From Hymenobacter sediminis (GTDB lineage: Bacteria > Bacteroidota > Bacteroidia > Cytophagales > Hymenobacteraceae): a stretch of DNA of 64,000 nucleotides. Made by a program: the position numbers and the translations under genes. Location: contig NZ_QKNS01000001.1 of NCBI RefSeq assembly GCF_003231285.1, forward strand, positions 1,473,914 to 1,537,913. The letters run 5' to 3'. Shown here piece after piece: positions 17,751 through 28,599 of the stretch. Within the stretch, counting starts at the first letter, position 1, and every line of letters begins with the position of its first letter. Below the pieces are notes generated by a model. It did no database searches and had not been told where the DNA came from. It saw only the letters and a program-made list of their open reading frames with translations.

Positions 17751-17859
17751 GAGGACCGTCATGTCGAGCGGAGTCGAGACATCTCGCTCAGTTAACGTCA
17801 GGTTACCATTGCAACGTCAGCCAGCGAGATGTCTCGACAAGCTCGACATGACGGTCCTC
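17751..17859. repeat. Dispersed inverted repeat, type A
   Basis: Imperfect arms of about 37 bases with the core GTCATGTCGAGC...GAGACATCTCG at 17751-17788 and its complement at 17823-17859, with a spacer of about 34 bases. The same core recurs at 21191-21288 and, as a half copy, at 33017-33060. It lies between convergent genes and contains no coding sequence. Confidence 0.85.
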
Positions 17860-17903
17860 TTATCTTATCATGCTTTATTACTATCTGCGCAGTTCATACT
17901 GGT

Positions 17904-21086
<3,183 letters not shown>

Positions 21087-21190
21087 GGGCAGTTGCAGCA
21101 GTTAGAATGGGTAGGCTGCGAATTTAGCGGAATTGAAGAGGATGGGCAGGCCGTCTACTCAGTCGAAATGTCCTTCTGTTGAAAATAAGA

Positions 21191-21288
21191 ACGTCATGTC
21201 GAGCTTGTCGAGACATCTCGCGTGCTGACGTTGGATTACCACTGCAACATCAGCACGCGAGATGTCTCGACAAGCTCGACATGACGGT
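21191..21288. repeat. Dispersed inverted repeat, type A (second copy)
   Basis: Arms 21191-21233 and 21245-21288 are almost perfectly complementary over about 43 bases with an 11-base spacer (core GTCATGTCGAGCTTGTCGAG). It lies upstream of the GH3 fusion gene and downstream of the PhoD-like gene, both on the minus strand, so any transcript crossing it would form a long hairpin. Confidence 0.88.
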
Positions 21289-21327
21289 CTATTTACTCTT
21301 TGTCCTTTCTGCTACCTGCCTTCCTCG

Positions 21328-22350
21328 CTACTTGCCTACCTCTATCTTCTCCGAGTAAAACACTTTGCCCTCGTCGCCCCGCAGCGAGGCCGTGACGAAC
21401 AGGCGCTTGCCTTTGGGCTGAAACTGGAAGAGGGCGTAGTGCTTCTCGTTTACCAGGGGCCCCACGCGGTGTTGGTTTGGCTCGCCGGTGTTCTGGGTGG
21501 CAGGGTGGGTGAGGCCGCTGGAGGTCACTTCGTACACGGGGTAGGAAATGCCCGGTACCGTCATTTTTGACACCTCCCCAATGTGCCGGTCGCCGCTAAT
21601 GAGCAGCACGCCCTTGGCCTTGGTGGAAGCCAGCAGGTTGAACAGGCGCTGGCGGGCGGCCGGGAAGTTGGCCCACTTCTCGAAGCGGTGTTCCTGGGGT
21701 AGGAACTGTATACCCGAGGCAATGATATGCGCGTCGGCGTCGGAGTTTTGGAGCTGGGTTTGCAGCCACTGCCACTGCGCCTCGCCCAGAATGTCGCCGG
21801 TAGGGTTGGGCTGATACACCCGTTGGGCATCGCGGGTGAGCTGGTCCTGGAAATACCGGTCGTCGAGGAGGATGACTTTCACTTTTTTCTTACCCGCCTT
21901 ATACTCGTACGCGGCGTAAATACCTTCCTGCTGGCGACGCGGGCTACCGGCGGGCTCCTGCAGAAAGTCGAGGGCTAGTTGCTGGTTTTGCGCCTTGAAG
22001 GGGTAGGTCTTGTCGCCGTCGTTGCGGCCGTAGTCGTGGTCGTCCCAGGTGCCGATGATGGTAGTGCCTTGCTCGCGCAGGCGGCGGTAATCGGGCTGGC
22101 TGAGCTGGGCGTCGTACTTGGCTTTGAGCACGGCAGGGTCGTCGGAGTCGCCGTAAATATTGTCGCCCAGCCAGATCCAGACGTTGGGCTTGTCCTGAGC
22201 AATATCATCCCAGAGCGGCTGGGGCAGGTCGTGGCGGTTGCAGGAGCCGAAGGCAATGCGCAGGTCGGTGCCGGCTTTTTGGGCGGTAGCCGCCGGGCTG
22301 GTCAGCAACAGGGAGCCAGCGGCCAGCAGGTAGGTCAGGGCTGTTTTCAT
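21328..22350 (-). CDS. PhoD-like alkaline phosphatase family protein, exported
   Basis: 340 residues from the ATG at 22350; the frame extends 5 codons upstream, across the -7 box. Signal peptide 1-23 (MKTALTYLLAAGSLLLTSPA). Metallophosphatase motifs follow in PhoD order: IAFGSCNRHDLPQPLWDDI, VWIWLGDNIYGD (metal-binding Asp-Asn), GTWDDHDYGRNDG (Asp-Asp-His-Asp), LLDDRYF, and LLISGDRHIGEVSK near the end (GDRH metal ligands). PhoD enzymes hydrolyse phosphomono- and diesters outside the cytoplasm with Fe and Ca; substrate not predictable. CATCTTTG stands at 22355-22362, 4 bases before the start. Confidence 0.92.
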   Translation of the reverse strand: MKTALTYLLAAGSLLLTSPAATAQKAGTDLRIAFGSCNRHDLPQPLWDDIAQDKPNVWIWLGDNIYGDSDDPAVLKAKYDAQLSQPDYRRLREQGTTIIGTWDDHDYGRNDGDKTYPFKAQNQQLALDFLQEPAGSPRRQQEGIYAAYEYKAGKKKVKVILLDDRYFQDQLTRDAQRVYQPNPTGDILGEAQWQWLQTQLQNSDADAHIIASGIQFLPQEHRFEKWANFPAARQRLFNLLASTKAKGVLLISGDRHIGEVSKMTVPGISYPVYEVTSSGLTHPATQNTGEPNQHRVGPLVNEKHYALFQFQPKGKRLFVTASLRGDEGKVFYSEKIEVGK

Positions 22351-22354
22351 GCGG

Positions 22355-22362
22355 CAAAGATG
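22355..22362 (-). promoter_or_regulatory. -7 box four bases before the PhoD-like start
   Basis: On the minus strand this reads CATCTTTG, one base off TAnnTTTG. With the ATG at 22350 the transcript would be leaderless or nearly so. Confidence 0.4.
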
Positions 22363-22482
22363 CATCTAGGTTTCGCCGCCCCGCGCGGGGTAGCAATATG
22401 GTAACAGATAGCCCAGGGCCGCATACGGCTATCAAAAACTGGGTACTAGGATGTATAAAATCCCGCTAATGGCGTACAATAC

Positions 22483-22513
22483 TTGGTGCGAGCGGCCGGA
22501 GGGCGTTCCTTTG
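22483..22513 (+). promoter_or_regulatory. Promoter of the metal-uptake operon
   Basis: TTGG (22483-22486) and TTCCTTTG (22506-22513) stand 19 bases apart, the usual Bacteroidota -33/-7 arrangement. Transcription would begin near 22518, which excludes the most upstream start codon of the first gene. Confidence 0.6.
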
Positions 22514-22545
22514 CAGCAGTATTCATAGCTTCTCATCCGTTTCCT

Positions 22546-22926
22546 GTGCGTCAGGCCATAGCTATTCTGCTGCTGTTCTCGCTCTCGGTGCACTGCACCG
22601 GGCAGCTGGGTATTGCGGTTAGCTGGTGGCTGAATCAGGACTATATTGCCCGGGTGCTGTGCATCAACCGCGACAAGCCCCAGCTGAAGTGTAACGGCAA
22701 GTGCCACCTGCGCAAGCAGCTCAAGGCCGTGGCCGAGCACGAGAAAAAACAGCAGCCCGGCAGCAAGCAGGTAGTGCAGGATATTAACCTGTTCTGCACC
22801 ACGGTGCTGCCCTTGCGCCTCACACCGCCGGCCCACTTCCCGGCTACCCCCCGCTACGGGGCGTACCGTGTAGAGGCCTACGCCTGGGACCGGCCCGGCC
22901 CCGACCACCCGCCCGCAGAGGGCTGA
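22546..22926 (+). CDS. Small exported Cys-motif protein (CxxxxxP..C.GKC type)
   Basis: 126 residues from a GTG at 22546, chosen because it starts a signal-like segment (RQAIAILLLFSLSVHCTG) and lies just inside the predicted transcript. The central part has a striking pattern, ARVLCINRDKPQLKCNGKCHL, with three closely spaced Cys, then a Lys-rich helix (RKQLKAVAEHEKKQQ) and another Cys. Short proteins with this C-x-N-x-x-x-P...CNGKC pattern often precede TonB receptors in Bacteroidota; the Cys and His content suggests metal binding, which is inference. The TonB receptor follows after about 100 bases. Pro-rich end with few conserved features. Confidence 0.65.
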   Translation: MRQAIAILLLFSLSVHCTGQLGIAVSWWLNQDYIARVLCINRDKPQLKCNGKCHLRKQLKAVAEHEKKQQPGSKQVVQDINLFCTTVLPLRLTPPAHFPATPRYGAYRVEAYAWDRPGPDHPPAEG

Positions 22927-23029
22927 TTGACCCCGGTTTTTACGGAATTTGGTGGGCTCGCGCGGCCTGGCCCGGCACCTGTGTGTGCTGGGGCTTGGCG
23001 CGGCCTGCCGTCAATCAGCCTTTCTTCCT

Positions 23030-25420
23030 GTGATAAAAACGGTATTGCTGCCCCTGGCCCTGTGCGCCAGTCAGGCTGCCTGGGCCCAACGTGCCCTGAC
23101 TGGGCGCGTCTTTGATGCGGCCACCAAAGAACCTTTAATTGGAGCCACCATCCGGACCCCCGATGGGCAGGTAGGCACCGCCACCAACGCGAATGGGCAG
23201 TTCTCCCTGACCACCTCGGCTACTGAGCTGGTGGTGTCCGCAGTGGGGTATGAGCCGTTTACCGTAACCGTGCCGGCCGAGGGCCTACCCCTGCGCGTGG
23301 CTCTGAACCCGGCTGTGCAGGACCTGCAAACGGTGGTGGTAACCGCCAGCCGCGAGGCCCAATTGCGCACCGACGCACCGGTGGCTATTGCCAAACTTTC
23401 GCCTACCCTGGTGCAGGACACCAAACCCACCCTGCTGGCCGAGCTGATCAATAAGGTGCCGGGCGTGGTGATGCTCAACTACGGCAACGAACAGCACGCC
23501 ATGGGCATCCGTCAGCCTTTCGGCACCAACGCCTATTTCCTGTACCTGGAAGATGGAATTCCGCTGCGGCCCATGGGCGTGTTCAACCACAATGCGCTGC
23601 TGGAATCGAATCCGCTGGCCATCAACTCTATTGAAGTAGTGAAGGGGCCAGCCTCCTCGCTCTACGGCCCCGAGGCCGTGGGCGGCGCCCTCAACCTGCT
23701 GACTAAGCGCCCTACTGCCGTACCAACGGCCAGCATGGGCGTGCAGGCCGATAATTACGGCTACCGGCGGGTGCAGTTTGGTGGCGGGGGCATGCTCACG
23801 CCCCAGCTCGGGGGCTTCGTGAGTGGCTACGTGGCCCGGCAGCGCAACTCCTGGCTCGCCAGCTCCGACTACGACAAAATCAGTTTGAACGCCCGGCTGG
23901 AATACGCCTTGGGCACCCGCACTCACCTGACGGCCGCCGCCTCTTACAACGACTACGACTCCCAAACCAGCGGCTCGGTGGACAGCGTGGCTTACTACCG
24001 CCGCGAGTACAGCAGCCCCACCGATTTCACGTACCGCAAAACCTACGCTTTGCGCGCCCGCCTCACCGCCGAGCAGCAGTGGAATGCCCAGAACCAGACC
24101 ACCCTCACGGGCTTCTTCCGCGACAACAGCATCGGCCAGAACCCTTCGTACGGCATCCGGTGGCGGGCCGGCGCTACTACTGCTACGGGCGAGGTCAACG
24201 AGAACCGCTTCAAAAGCTACGGCCTGATTGCTCAGCACAGTGTACGCTGGAACTGGCTGAACTCGCGCCTGATTGGTGGGGCCAGCCTCGACTATTCGCC
24301 GACCCAGTACGACGCCCACCAGATTGATCTGGCGGCCCAGCTGCGAGCCGATAAGAAGTCGGTGGAGAAGTACACCATCACCGCCAACCGGCCCGACCTC
24401 CCCATTGCCAACTACGACACCGACCTGCTGAACTCGGCCGTGTACGCCCAGCTGGATGTTCACCCGCTGCCCAAGCTGCAGCTCACCTTGGGCGGGCGCT
24501 TCGACCGCCTGTCTTTCGATTACGACAACTACCTAGACAAGTCGAGCGGCACGAAAACCTTCCAGCAGGCTACCCCCAAAATCGGGCTGACCTATGACCT
24601 GGGCCACGGGCGCGGACTGTACGCCAACTACTCGCAGGGCTTCTCGCCGCCCGGCCTCACGGCTATTTTCCGGAAGCGGCCCGGGACTGGCGTTACTACC
24701 CCCACCGGCGAGGTGATACCCGCCGAGTTCTACTACAACCTGCAGCCGGCCCGCTTTTACAACCGCGAAATTGGGGGCTGGGCTTCCTTGCTAGACAACA
24801 AAGTGTACGTGGATGTGGCGTTGTATCAGCTGGATGGGCGCAACGAGCTGCTCAGCATCCGCCAGCCTGATAACTCCACCGACTACCAGAGCGCCGGCAA
24901 AACCCTGCACCGCGGCATCGAATACAGCCTGACCTGGAAGCCTACCGCCGAGCTGTTCTTTCGCTTCGGTGGCACCAACGCCGTGCACCGCTTCGAGGAG
25001 TTTGCCCTCAGCACCAAAGCCACCGACGCGGTAAAGGACGTGAACGGCAAGCAAATGCCCCAGGCCCCGCGCTGGGTCGCCAATACCGAGCTGACCTACA
25101 AGCCGCAGTGGCTGCGTGGTCTGCGCGCTTCTCTGGAATATCAGCGCATCAGCAGCTGGTATCAGGACCAGGTAAACCGGGTGCGCTACGATGACCGGAC
25201 CCTGTTTGGCGCCCGCGGTGTGAGCGTGCTCAACGCCCGGGCCGGCTACAGCTGGCGCGAAACGCTGGAAGTCTTCGTGAATGTCATCAACCTCACCGAC
25301 GAGCTGTACGCCAACGCCGCCACCCGCGGCAACGCCCCCACCGACCGCACCACTTTCACCCCCGCTGCCCCCCACACCGTGTCGGTAGGGGTGCAGTACA
25401 ATTTCGTGGGTAAGAAGTGA
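23030..25420 (+). CDS. TonB-dependent outer-membrane receptor, probably metal chelate
   Basis: 796 residues from a GTG at 23030 that begins a signal peptide (IKTVLLPLALCASQAAWAQ). No ATG is available; a TTG at 22949 would add 27 residues without purpose. Carboxypeptidase-regulatory-like domain (about 22-105: LTGRVFDAATKEPLIGATI), plug (LQTVVVTASREAQLRTDAPV, then ELINKVPGVVM and IEVVKGPASSLYGPEAVGGA), and a 22-strand type barrel ending VQYNFVGKK. It resembles siderophore/heme/copper receptors rather than SusC, being shorter. The neighbouring PepSY protein favours iron or copper. Substrate unproven. Confidence 0.92.
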   Translation: MIKTVLLPLALCASQAAWAQRALTGRVFDAATKEPLIGATIRTPDGQVGTATNANGQFSLTTSATELVVSAVGYEPFTVTVPAEGLPLRVALNPAVQDLQTVVVTASREAQLRTDAPVAIAKLSPTLVQDTKPTLLAELINKVPGVVMLNYGNEQHAMGIRQPFGTNAYFLYLEDGIPLRPMGVFNHNALLESNPLAINSIEVVKGPASSLYGPEAVGGALNLLTKRPTAVPTASMGVQADNYGYRRVQFGGGGMLTPQLGGFVSGYVARQRNSWLASSDYDKISLNARLEYALGTRTHLTAAASYNDYDSQTSGSVDSVAYYRREYSSPTDFTYRKTYALRARLTAEQQWNAQNQTTLTGFFRDNSIGQNPSYGIRWRAGATTATGEVNENRFKSYGLIAQHSVRWNWLNSRLIGGASLDYSPTQYDAHQIDLAAQLRADKKSVEKYTITANRPDLPIANYDTDLLNSAVYAQLDVHPLPKLQLTLGGRFDRLSFDYDNYLDKSSGTKTFQQATPKIGLTYDLGHGRGLYANYSQGFSPPGLTAIFRKRPGTGVTTPTGEVIPAEFYYNLQPARFYNREIGGWASLLDNKVYVDVALYQLDGRNELLSIRQPDNSTDYQSAGKTLHRGIEYSLTWKPTAELFFRFGGTNAVHRFEEFALSTKATDAVKDVNGKQMPQAPRWVANTELTYKPQWLRGLRASLEYQRISSWYQDQVNRVRYDDRTLFGARGVSVLNARAGYSWRETLEVFVNVINLTDELYANAATRGNAPTDRTTFTPAAPHTVSVGVQYNFVGKK

Positions 25421-25424
25421 AGTA

Positions 25425-25480
25425 GGTGACAGGTGAATAGTGATGAGGTAAATGGTGACAGGTGAATAGTGACAGGTGAC
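25425..25480. repeat. Short direct repeat after the receptor gene
   Basis: Two copies of GGTGACAGGTGAATAGTGA (about 25425-25443 and 25455-25473) separated by 11 bases, followed by part of a third (CAGGTGAC). Lies just past the receptor stop codon; no function known. Confidence 0.7.
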
Positions 25481-25492
25481 AAAGTAAAAGAA

Positions 25493-25653
25493 CTGTCATG
25501 CTGAGCCCCGCGAAGCATCTCTACCGCTTCGCGTGGGCGGTTCAGCAGCTCAGGTTTACACCTTGGGGTATGGAGCAATGGTCGTGGCAGACTTCACGGG
25601 TTAGCCAGCGGTAGAGATGCTTTGCAGGGCGGACGCCAGATGAAGCATGACAA
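25493..25653. repeat. Dispersed inverted repeat, type B
   Basis: Left arm CTGTCATGCTGAGCCCCGCG...CATCTCTACCGCT (25493-25528) and a diverged complementary right arm at 25607-25653 (AGCGGTAGAGATGC...GCATGACAAG) around a 78-base centre. The core GTCATGCTGAGC..GAAGCATCTCT is shared with 33071-33167. This fills most of the 341-base gap before the PepSY gene. Confidence 0.8.
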
Positions 25654-25761
25654 GTAGTGTGGCAACATCAGCCCGCCAGATACCCGGGTGCGTCAGCGTA
25701 CCGGATAGCCTCTTACAAAAGAACAAGCAAGGCTTTGCGTCCTTGACAACAGAAATTTTCT

Positions 25762-27321
25762 ATGCAAACAATTCAACAAGCTGCCCCGGCGGCTCGGGCC
25801 GCTGGCCCTGTAAAGCGGGCGGTGCAGCGCAACATGTACCGCTGGCACCGCATCATCGGGCTGCTGACGGTGGTGCCGGTCATCCTCTGGACCCTCAGCG
25901 GCCTCGCGCACCCGCTGATGAGCAACTGGCTGCGGCCGAAAATAGCCCGCGAAGCCTTGGCACCTACCCCCGTGGTCAAGCCCAAAGTGGCGTTGCGGCA
26001 GGTGCTGAAGCAGAATCAGATTACCAGCCTGCGCAGTGTGCGCGTAGTGCAGTGGCAGGGCCAGCCGGCCTACCAGGTGCAGCTGGGTACCGAAGCACCT
26101 ACGGCCGTGCCGCGCTACTTTAGCGCCGAAACCGGGCAGTCCTTATCCGCCACCGCCGACCGGCAGTACGCCGAACAATTGGCCCGCTACTTCACCCAGG
26201 ATTCTACGGCGCGGGTGAGCAGCGCCGTGCGCATCACGGGCTTCGACCAGGAGTATAAGTTCGTGAACCGGCTGCTGCCCGTGTGGCGCATTGCCCTCGA
26301 CCGGCCCGATGGACTGGTGGTGTATGTAGAAACCGCGCCGGCCCGGCTGGCTACGTTCAATAACGCCAGCCGTAGCGCCTTCATTCGGGTGTTCGACTTG
26401 TTCCACAACTGGTCGTGGCTGGAGCTGATAGGCAACAATACGTTCCGGGTGCTGACCATGCTGGTGCTGCTGGGCATCATCATCGCCTCAGCCGTGAGCG
26501 GGCTGGTGATTTACGGCTTCCTATGGAAGAAATTCCGCAAGCCCCGCCATGCGCAGGATCAGGTAGGCTGGCTGCGTAAGTACCACCGGCAGGTAGGGTT
26601 GGCCGTGGCCCTGGTCACCTTCACCTTTGCCGGCAGCGGGGCCTTCCACGTCTACCTCAAGCTGCACCCCGACGACCGACTGCGCTACCAACACGCCCCT
26701 GCCGTGCCTACCCCCGTCCTGGCCGTAGACCTGACGGAGCTGCCCCTGGCCTGGGAATCGGTGCAGCAGGTAACCTTGGCGGAGCTGAACGGGCAGGTGT
26801 ACTATCAGGTATTCCAGCTTCCGGCCGAAAAGCCCACCGGCCCGGCGGCCGGCGCCAGCACGGGCCAGCCGGTGGAAGCGGTGCGGGCTACCCCCGTAAC
26901 CTACTACAATGCCGCTAACGGCCAGCTGCTGCCCGACGGCGCCACCCAATACGCGGCGTTTCTGGCTAACACCTTCCTGCAACAAGCCGATGGTGCTACC
27001 CCTGCCATGAGCGGCAAACCTACCCTGGTGGATCATTTCGAAGGCGAGTACGGCTTCATCAACAAGCGCCTGCCCGTCATGAAAGTGGCCTACGATACCC
27101 CGCAGCAAACCACCCTGTACGTGGAGCCCGCCACCGGCCGCCTGGCCGCCCGCGTTGAGAATGTGGCCCGCTATGAAGGCCTCAGCTTTGCCTTCCTGCA
27201 CAAGTACCACGCCGCCGGGGAGCTGGGCAAAAACATCCGCGACATCATCACGATGCTGGCGGCCGCGGGTGTATTGGCCGTGTCGGTGCTGGGCTTGTGG
27301 CTGTTTATTAAGATGAAATGA
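25762..27321 (+). CDS. PepSY-domain membrane protein (PepSY_TM, iron/copper reductase-like)
   Basis: 519 residues. Four membrane helices: near the start (MYRWHRIIGLLTVVPVILWTLSG), about 230-255 (VLTMLVLLGIIIASAVSGLVIYGFL), about 275-295 (LAVALVTFTFAGSGAFHVYL), and at the end (ITMLAAAGVLAVSVLGLWLFI). Between them lie two large periplasmic segments with PepSY-like repeats (LRSVRVVQWQGQPAYQVQLG; VDHFEGEYGFINKRLPVMKV). His residues next to helix ends (WHRIIG, FLHKYHAAGE) recall heme or metal ligands in the PepSY_TM family, which acts with siderophore receptors. Its position after the TonB receptor and overlap with the next gene support one operon. Function is inferred. Confidence 0.87.
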   Translation: MQTIQQAAPAARAAGPVKRAVQRNMYRWHRIIGLLTVVPVILWTLSGLAHPLMSNWLRPKIAREALAPTPVVKPKVALRQVLKQNQITSLRSVRVVQWQGQPAYQVQLGTEAPTAVPRYFSAETGQSLSATADRQYAEQLARYFTQDSTARVSSAVRITGFDQEYKFVNRLLPVWRIALDRPDGLVVYVETAPARLATFNNASRSAFIRVFDLFHNWSWLELIGNNTFRVLTMLVLLGIIIASAVSGLVIYGFLWKKFRKPRHAQDQVGWLRKYHRQVGLAVALVTFTFAGSGAFHVYLKLHPDDRLRYQHAPAVPTPVLAVDLTELPLAWESVQQVTLAELNGQVYYQVFQLPAEKPTGPAAGASTGQPVEAVRATPVTYYNAANGQLLPDGATQYAAFLANTFLQQADGATPAMSGKPTLVDHFEGEYGFINKRLPVMKVAYDTPQQTTLYVEPATGRLAARVENVARYEGLSFAFLHKYHAAGELGKNIRDIITMLAAAGVLAVSVLGLWLFIKMK

Positions 27322-27761
27322 GCACGCCGATGAACCTGAATTTAGGGCTGCGTTGCGCGGCCCTTTGCCTGCTCGCCGTGGCCTGCCAGCCCCAGCAAGA
27401 CCAACCCGCCGAAAGCAAAACGCCCGCTACCCGGGCCGCTGTGATGCACCACCACGATGAGTTGATGGCTCGCATGGATGGCTTGGTATCGGAACGCCAG
27501 CGCCTCGCCGCCCAACTCGTCGGCCTGGATTCCGCTACCTCTTCGGGCCGGGCCAAAGCCGAGCGCCTGCACCGCACCATCAGGAGCTTGCGCCGCGCTG
27601 ATGCCGCCATGATGACGTGGATGCACCAGTACAAAGAGCCCGACACTGTGCAGCTGACCGCCCATCAGTACGAGGATTTTTGGGCGGCCGAAGCACAAGA
27701 GCTAACCGAACTGGAACACCAGATGACCGCCGCTCTGGATTCGGCCAAAGCTTTGAAATAA
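27318..27761 (+). CDS. Small lipoprotein with His-rich coiled-coil body
   Basis: 147 residues. The ATG overlaps the stop of the PepSY gene (ATGA), indicating translational coupling. Signal with lipobox LAVAC (Cys about 22). The body is strongly helical and charged: AVMHHHDELMARMDGLVSERQRL then AERLHRTIRSLRRADAAMMTWMHQYKEPD (in parts: MHHHDELMARMDGL, RRADAAMMTWMHQY). The clustered His and Met residues on helices would suit copper or iron binding; that is inference. Last gene of the probable metal-uptake operon, closed by a strong terminator. Confidence 0.78.
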   Translation: MSTPMNLNLGLRCAALCLLAVACQPQQDQPAESKTPATRAAVMHHHDELMARMDGLVSERQRLAAQLVGLDSATSSGRAKAERLHRTIRSLRRADAAMMTWMHQYKEPDTVQLTAHQYEDFWAAEAQELTELEHQMTAALDSAKALK

Positions 27762-27787
27762 GTATCTGACTATAATAGTTTATGTAG

Positions 27788-27837
27788 CACGCATGCCTGG
27801 GTCACTGGTTTAATCAACAGTGACCCAGGCATGCGTG
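27788..27837. terminator. Terminator with 20-bp perfect arms
   Basis: CACGCATGCCTGGGTCACTG (27788-27807) is fully complementary to 27818-27837, with a 10-base loop. It ends the metal-uptake operon. No long T-run follows, so its strength rests on stem length. Confidence 0.75.
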
Positions 27838-27964
27838 TTATACAGGCTTGTAGCTAGTGACGCTATGGTATAGGCTGAGCTGCTGAAAGCTGAAGAACGC
27901 ATACGAGTGAGGGGCAGCACAACCTTTGCTTTGTACTAGGCAAAGATTTAATTCGAAAGAAGGA

Positions 27965-27997
27965 TTTGCATTTCTGAAAATTCCGCTTGTACATTTA
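27965..27997 (+). promoter_or_regulatory. Probable promoter of the riboswitch transcript
   Basis: TTTG (27965-27968) and TACATTTA (27990-27997) are 21 bases apart, close to the Bacteroidota consensus. Transcription would start about 25 bases before the riboswitch P1 stem. Confidence 0.5.
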
Positions 27998-28027
27998 CAG
28001 CACCAATTCTTTCTCTCACAAAGGATT

Positions 28028-28121
28028 GTTTTTATACAGAGGCGCGGAGAGACAGGCTCGATGAACCGCCGACAACCCCCGGAACATCCGGAACGGTGCC
28101 AAGTCCTGACCATATAAAAAC
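28028..28121 (+). ncRNA. SAM riboswitch (SAM-I clan)
   Basis: The outer stem GTTTTTATA (28028-28036) pairs perfectly with TATAAAAAC (28113-28121). Inside are the conserved S-box blocks in order: GAGGCGCGGAGAGAC, then GGCTCGATGAACCGCC, then GACAACC, a CCGGA-ACA-TCCGG hairpin, and CGGTGCCAAGTCCTG. These match the consensus of S-adenosylmethionine-binding RNAs (GAUGAA, GCAACC-like and GGUGCCAA-UCC words). When SAM is bound, P1 is stabilised. The A-rich 3' strand of P1 lies only 9 bases before the GTG of the following short ORF, so binding could hide its translation start. It heads a SusC/SusD transcript. Confidence 0.88.
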
Positions 28122-28130
28122 AACAACGCC

Positions 28131-28247
28131 GTGAAGTCCTTCACCAGCACCCCCAGCAGTACCCATCGTCACGTTGCGCCTCAGCCTGCCTGTTGTGGCC
28201 TGATGCGTGGCCTCGTCTGTATGCGGCTGCTGGGCATGGGCTGCTAA
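28131..28247 (+). CDS. Candidate 38-residue Cys/Met-rich leader peptide
   Basis: GTG start 9 bases after the riboswitch, TAA at 28245. Too short for ordinary gene calling. It begins MKSFTSTPSSTHRHVAPQP and ends ACCGLMRGLVCMRLLGMGC: in these last 19 residues there are four Cys (two adjacent, one terminal) and three Met. Such a run of sulfur amino acids directly below a SAM riboswitch resembles attenuator leader peptides, where ribosomes slow when the amino acid is scarce. I do not recognise the peptide from a named family. There is no Shine-Dalgarno, as usual in this phylum. A product with its own function is possible. Confidence 0.6.
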   Translation: MKSFTSTPSSTHRHVAPQPACCGLMRGLVCMRLLGMGC

Positions 28248-28599
28248 GGCGGAGGGAGATTCCCTTACTTGCTTTTTGCTTGCTCCGGTAGGGTAGTGCG
28301 GTAGCGCGCAACTTTCCTACGCATCACCCGGGCCCATAAGGCCTGAGGGCTTTTCTTGTCGGCCGGTTACTTCGGCTGCCGAGTAGCCGCCCCGCGGCGC
28401 TTTGTCTTCCCGCAAACTGCTGTTCCGTTGGCTCCCGCCGACCGAATAGCTTCCGGCTGTGCACGAGCCGGGTTTGGGCAGAAGGTTTCCGCTCCTGGGT
28501 TTTCACCCCCTTTGCTTCCACTTCCGGATTTGCCAACGTGGTCCCTGTGCCGGGGCTGGCCGGGAAGTGGTGTGCTCACCTTCCAACTCTTTCCTGCAT
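28248..28599 (+). other. Long 5' leader between short ORF and SusC
   Basis: 352 bases with no gene I can support. It holds a GGGA-GA-TTCCC small hairpin near 28255, a possible attenuator (listed separately), and C-rich, Cys-codon-poor stretches. Low-similarity open frames here have no initiation signal. Its length and position, in a transcript starting with a riboswitch, suggest it takes part in regulation. Confidence 0.4.
28338..28359 (+). terminator. Possible attenuator hairpin in the SusC leader
   Basis: AAGGCC (28338-28343) pairs with GGCTTT (28348-28353) around the loop TGAG, allowing one G-T, and runs into TTCTTGT. A short, weak stem; the upstream GGGCCC could compete with it. Position about 90 bases after the short ORF fits attenuation, but the call is tentative. 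Confidence 0.3.

Noticed and set aside
22433..22545. Cobalamin or other riboswitch before the metal-uptake operon
   Set aside because: No B12-box or other conserved aptamer words were found; only a promoter is seen.
23285..24463. 392-codon frame antisense to the TonB receptor
   Set aside because: Shadow of the receptor gene; composition and lack of domain match an antisense frame.
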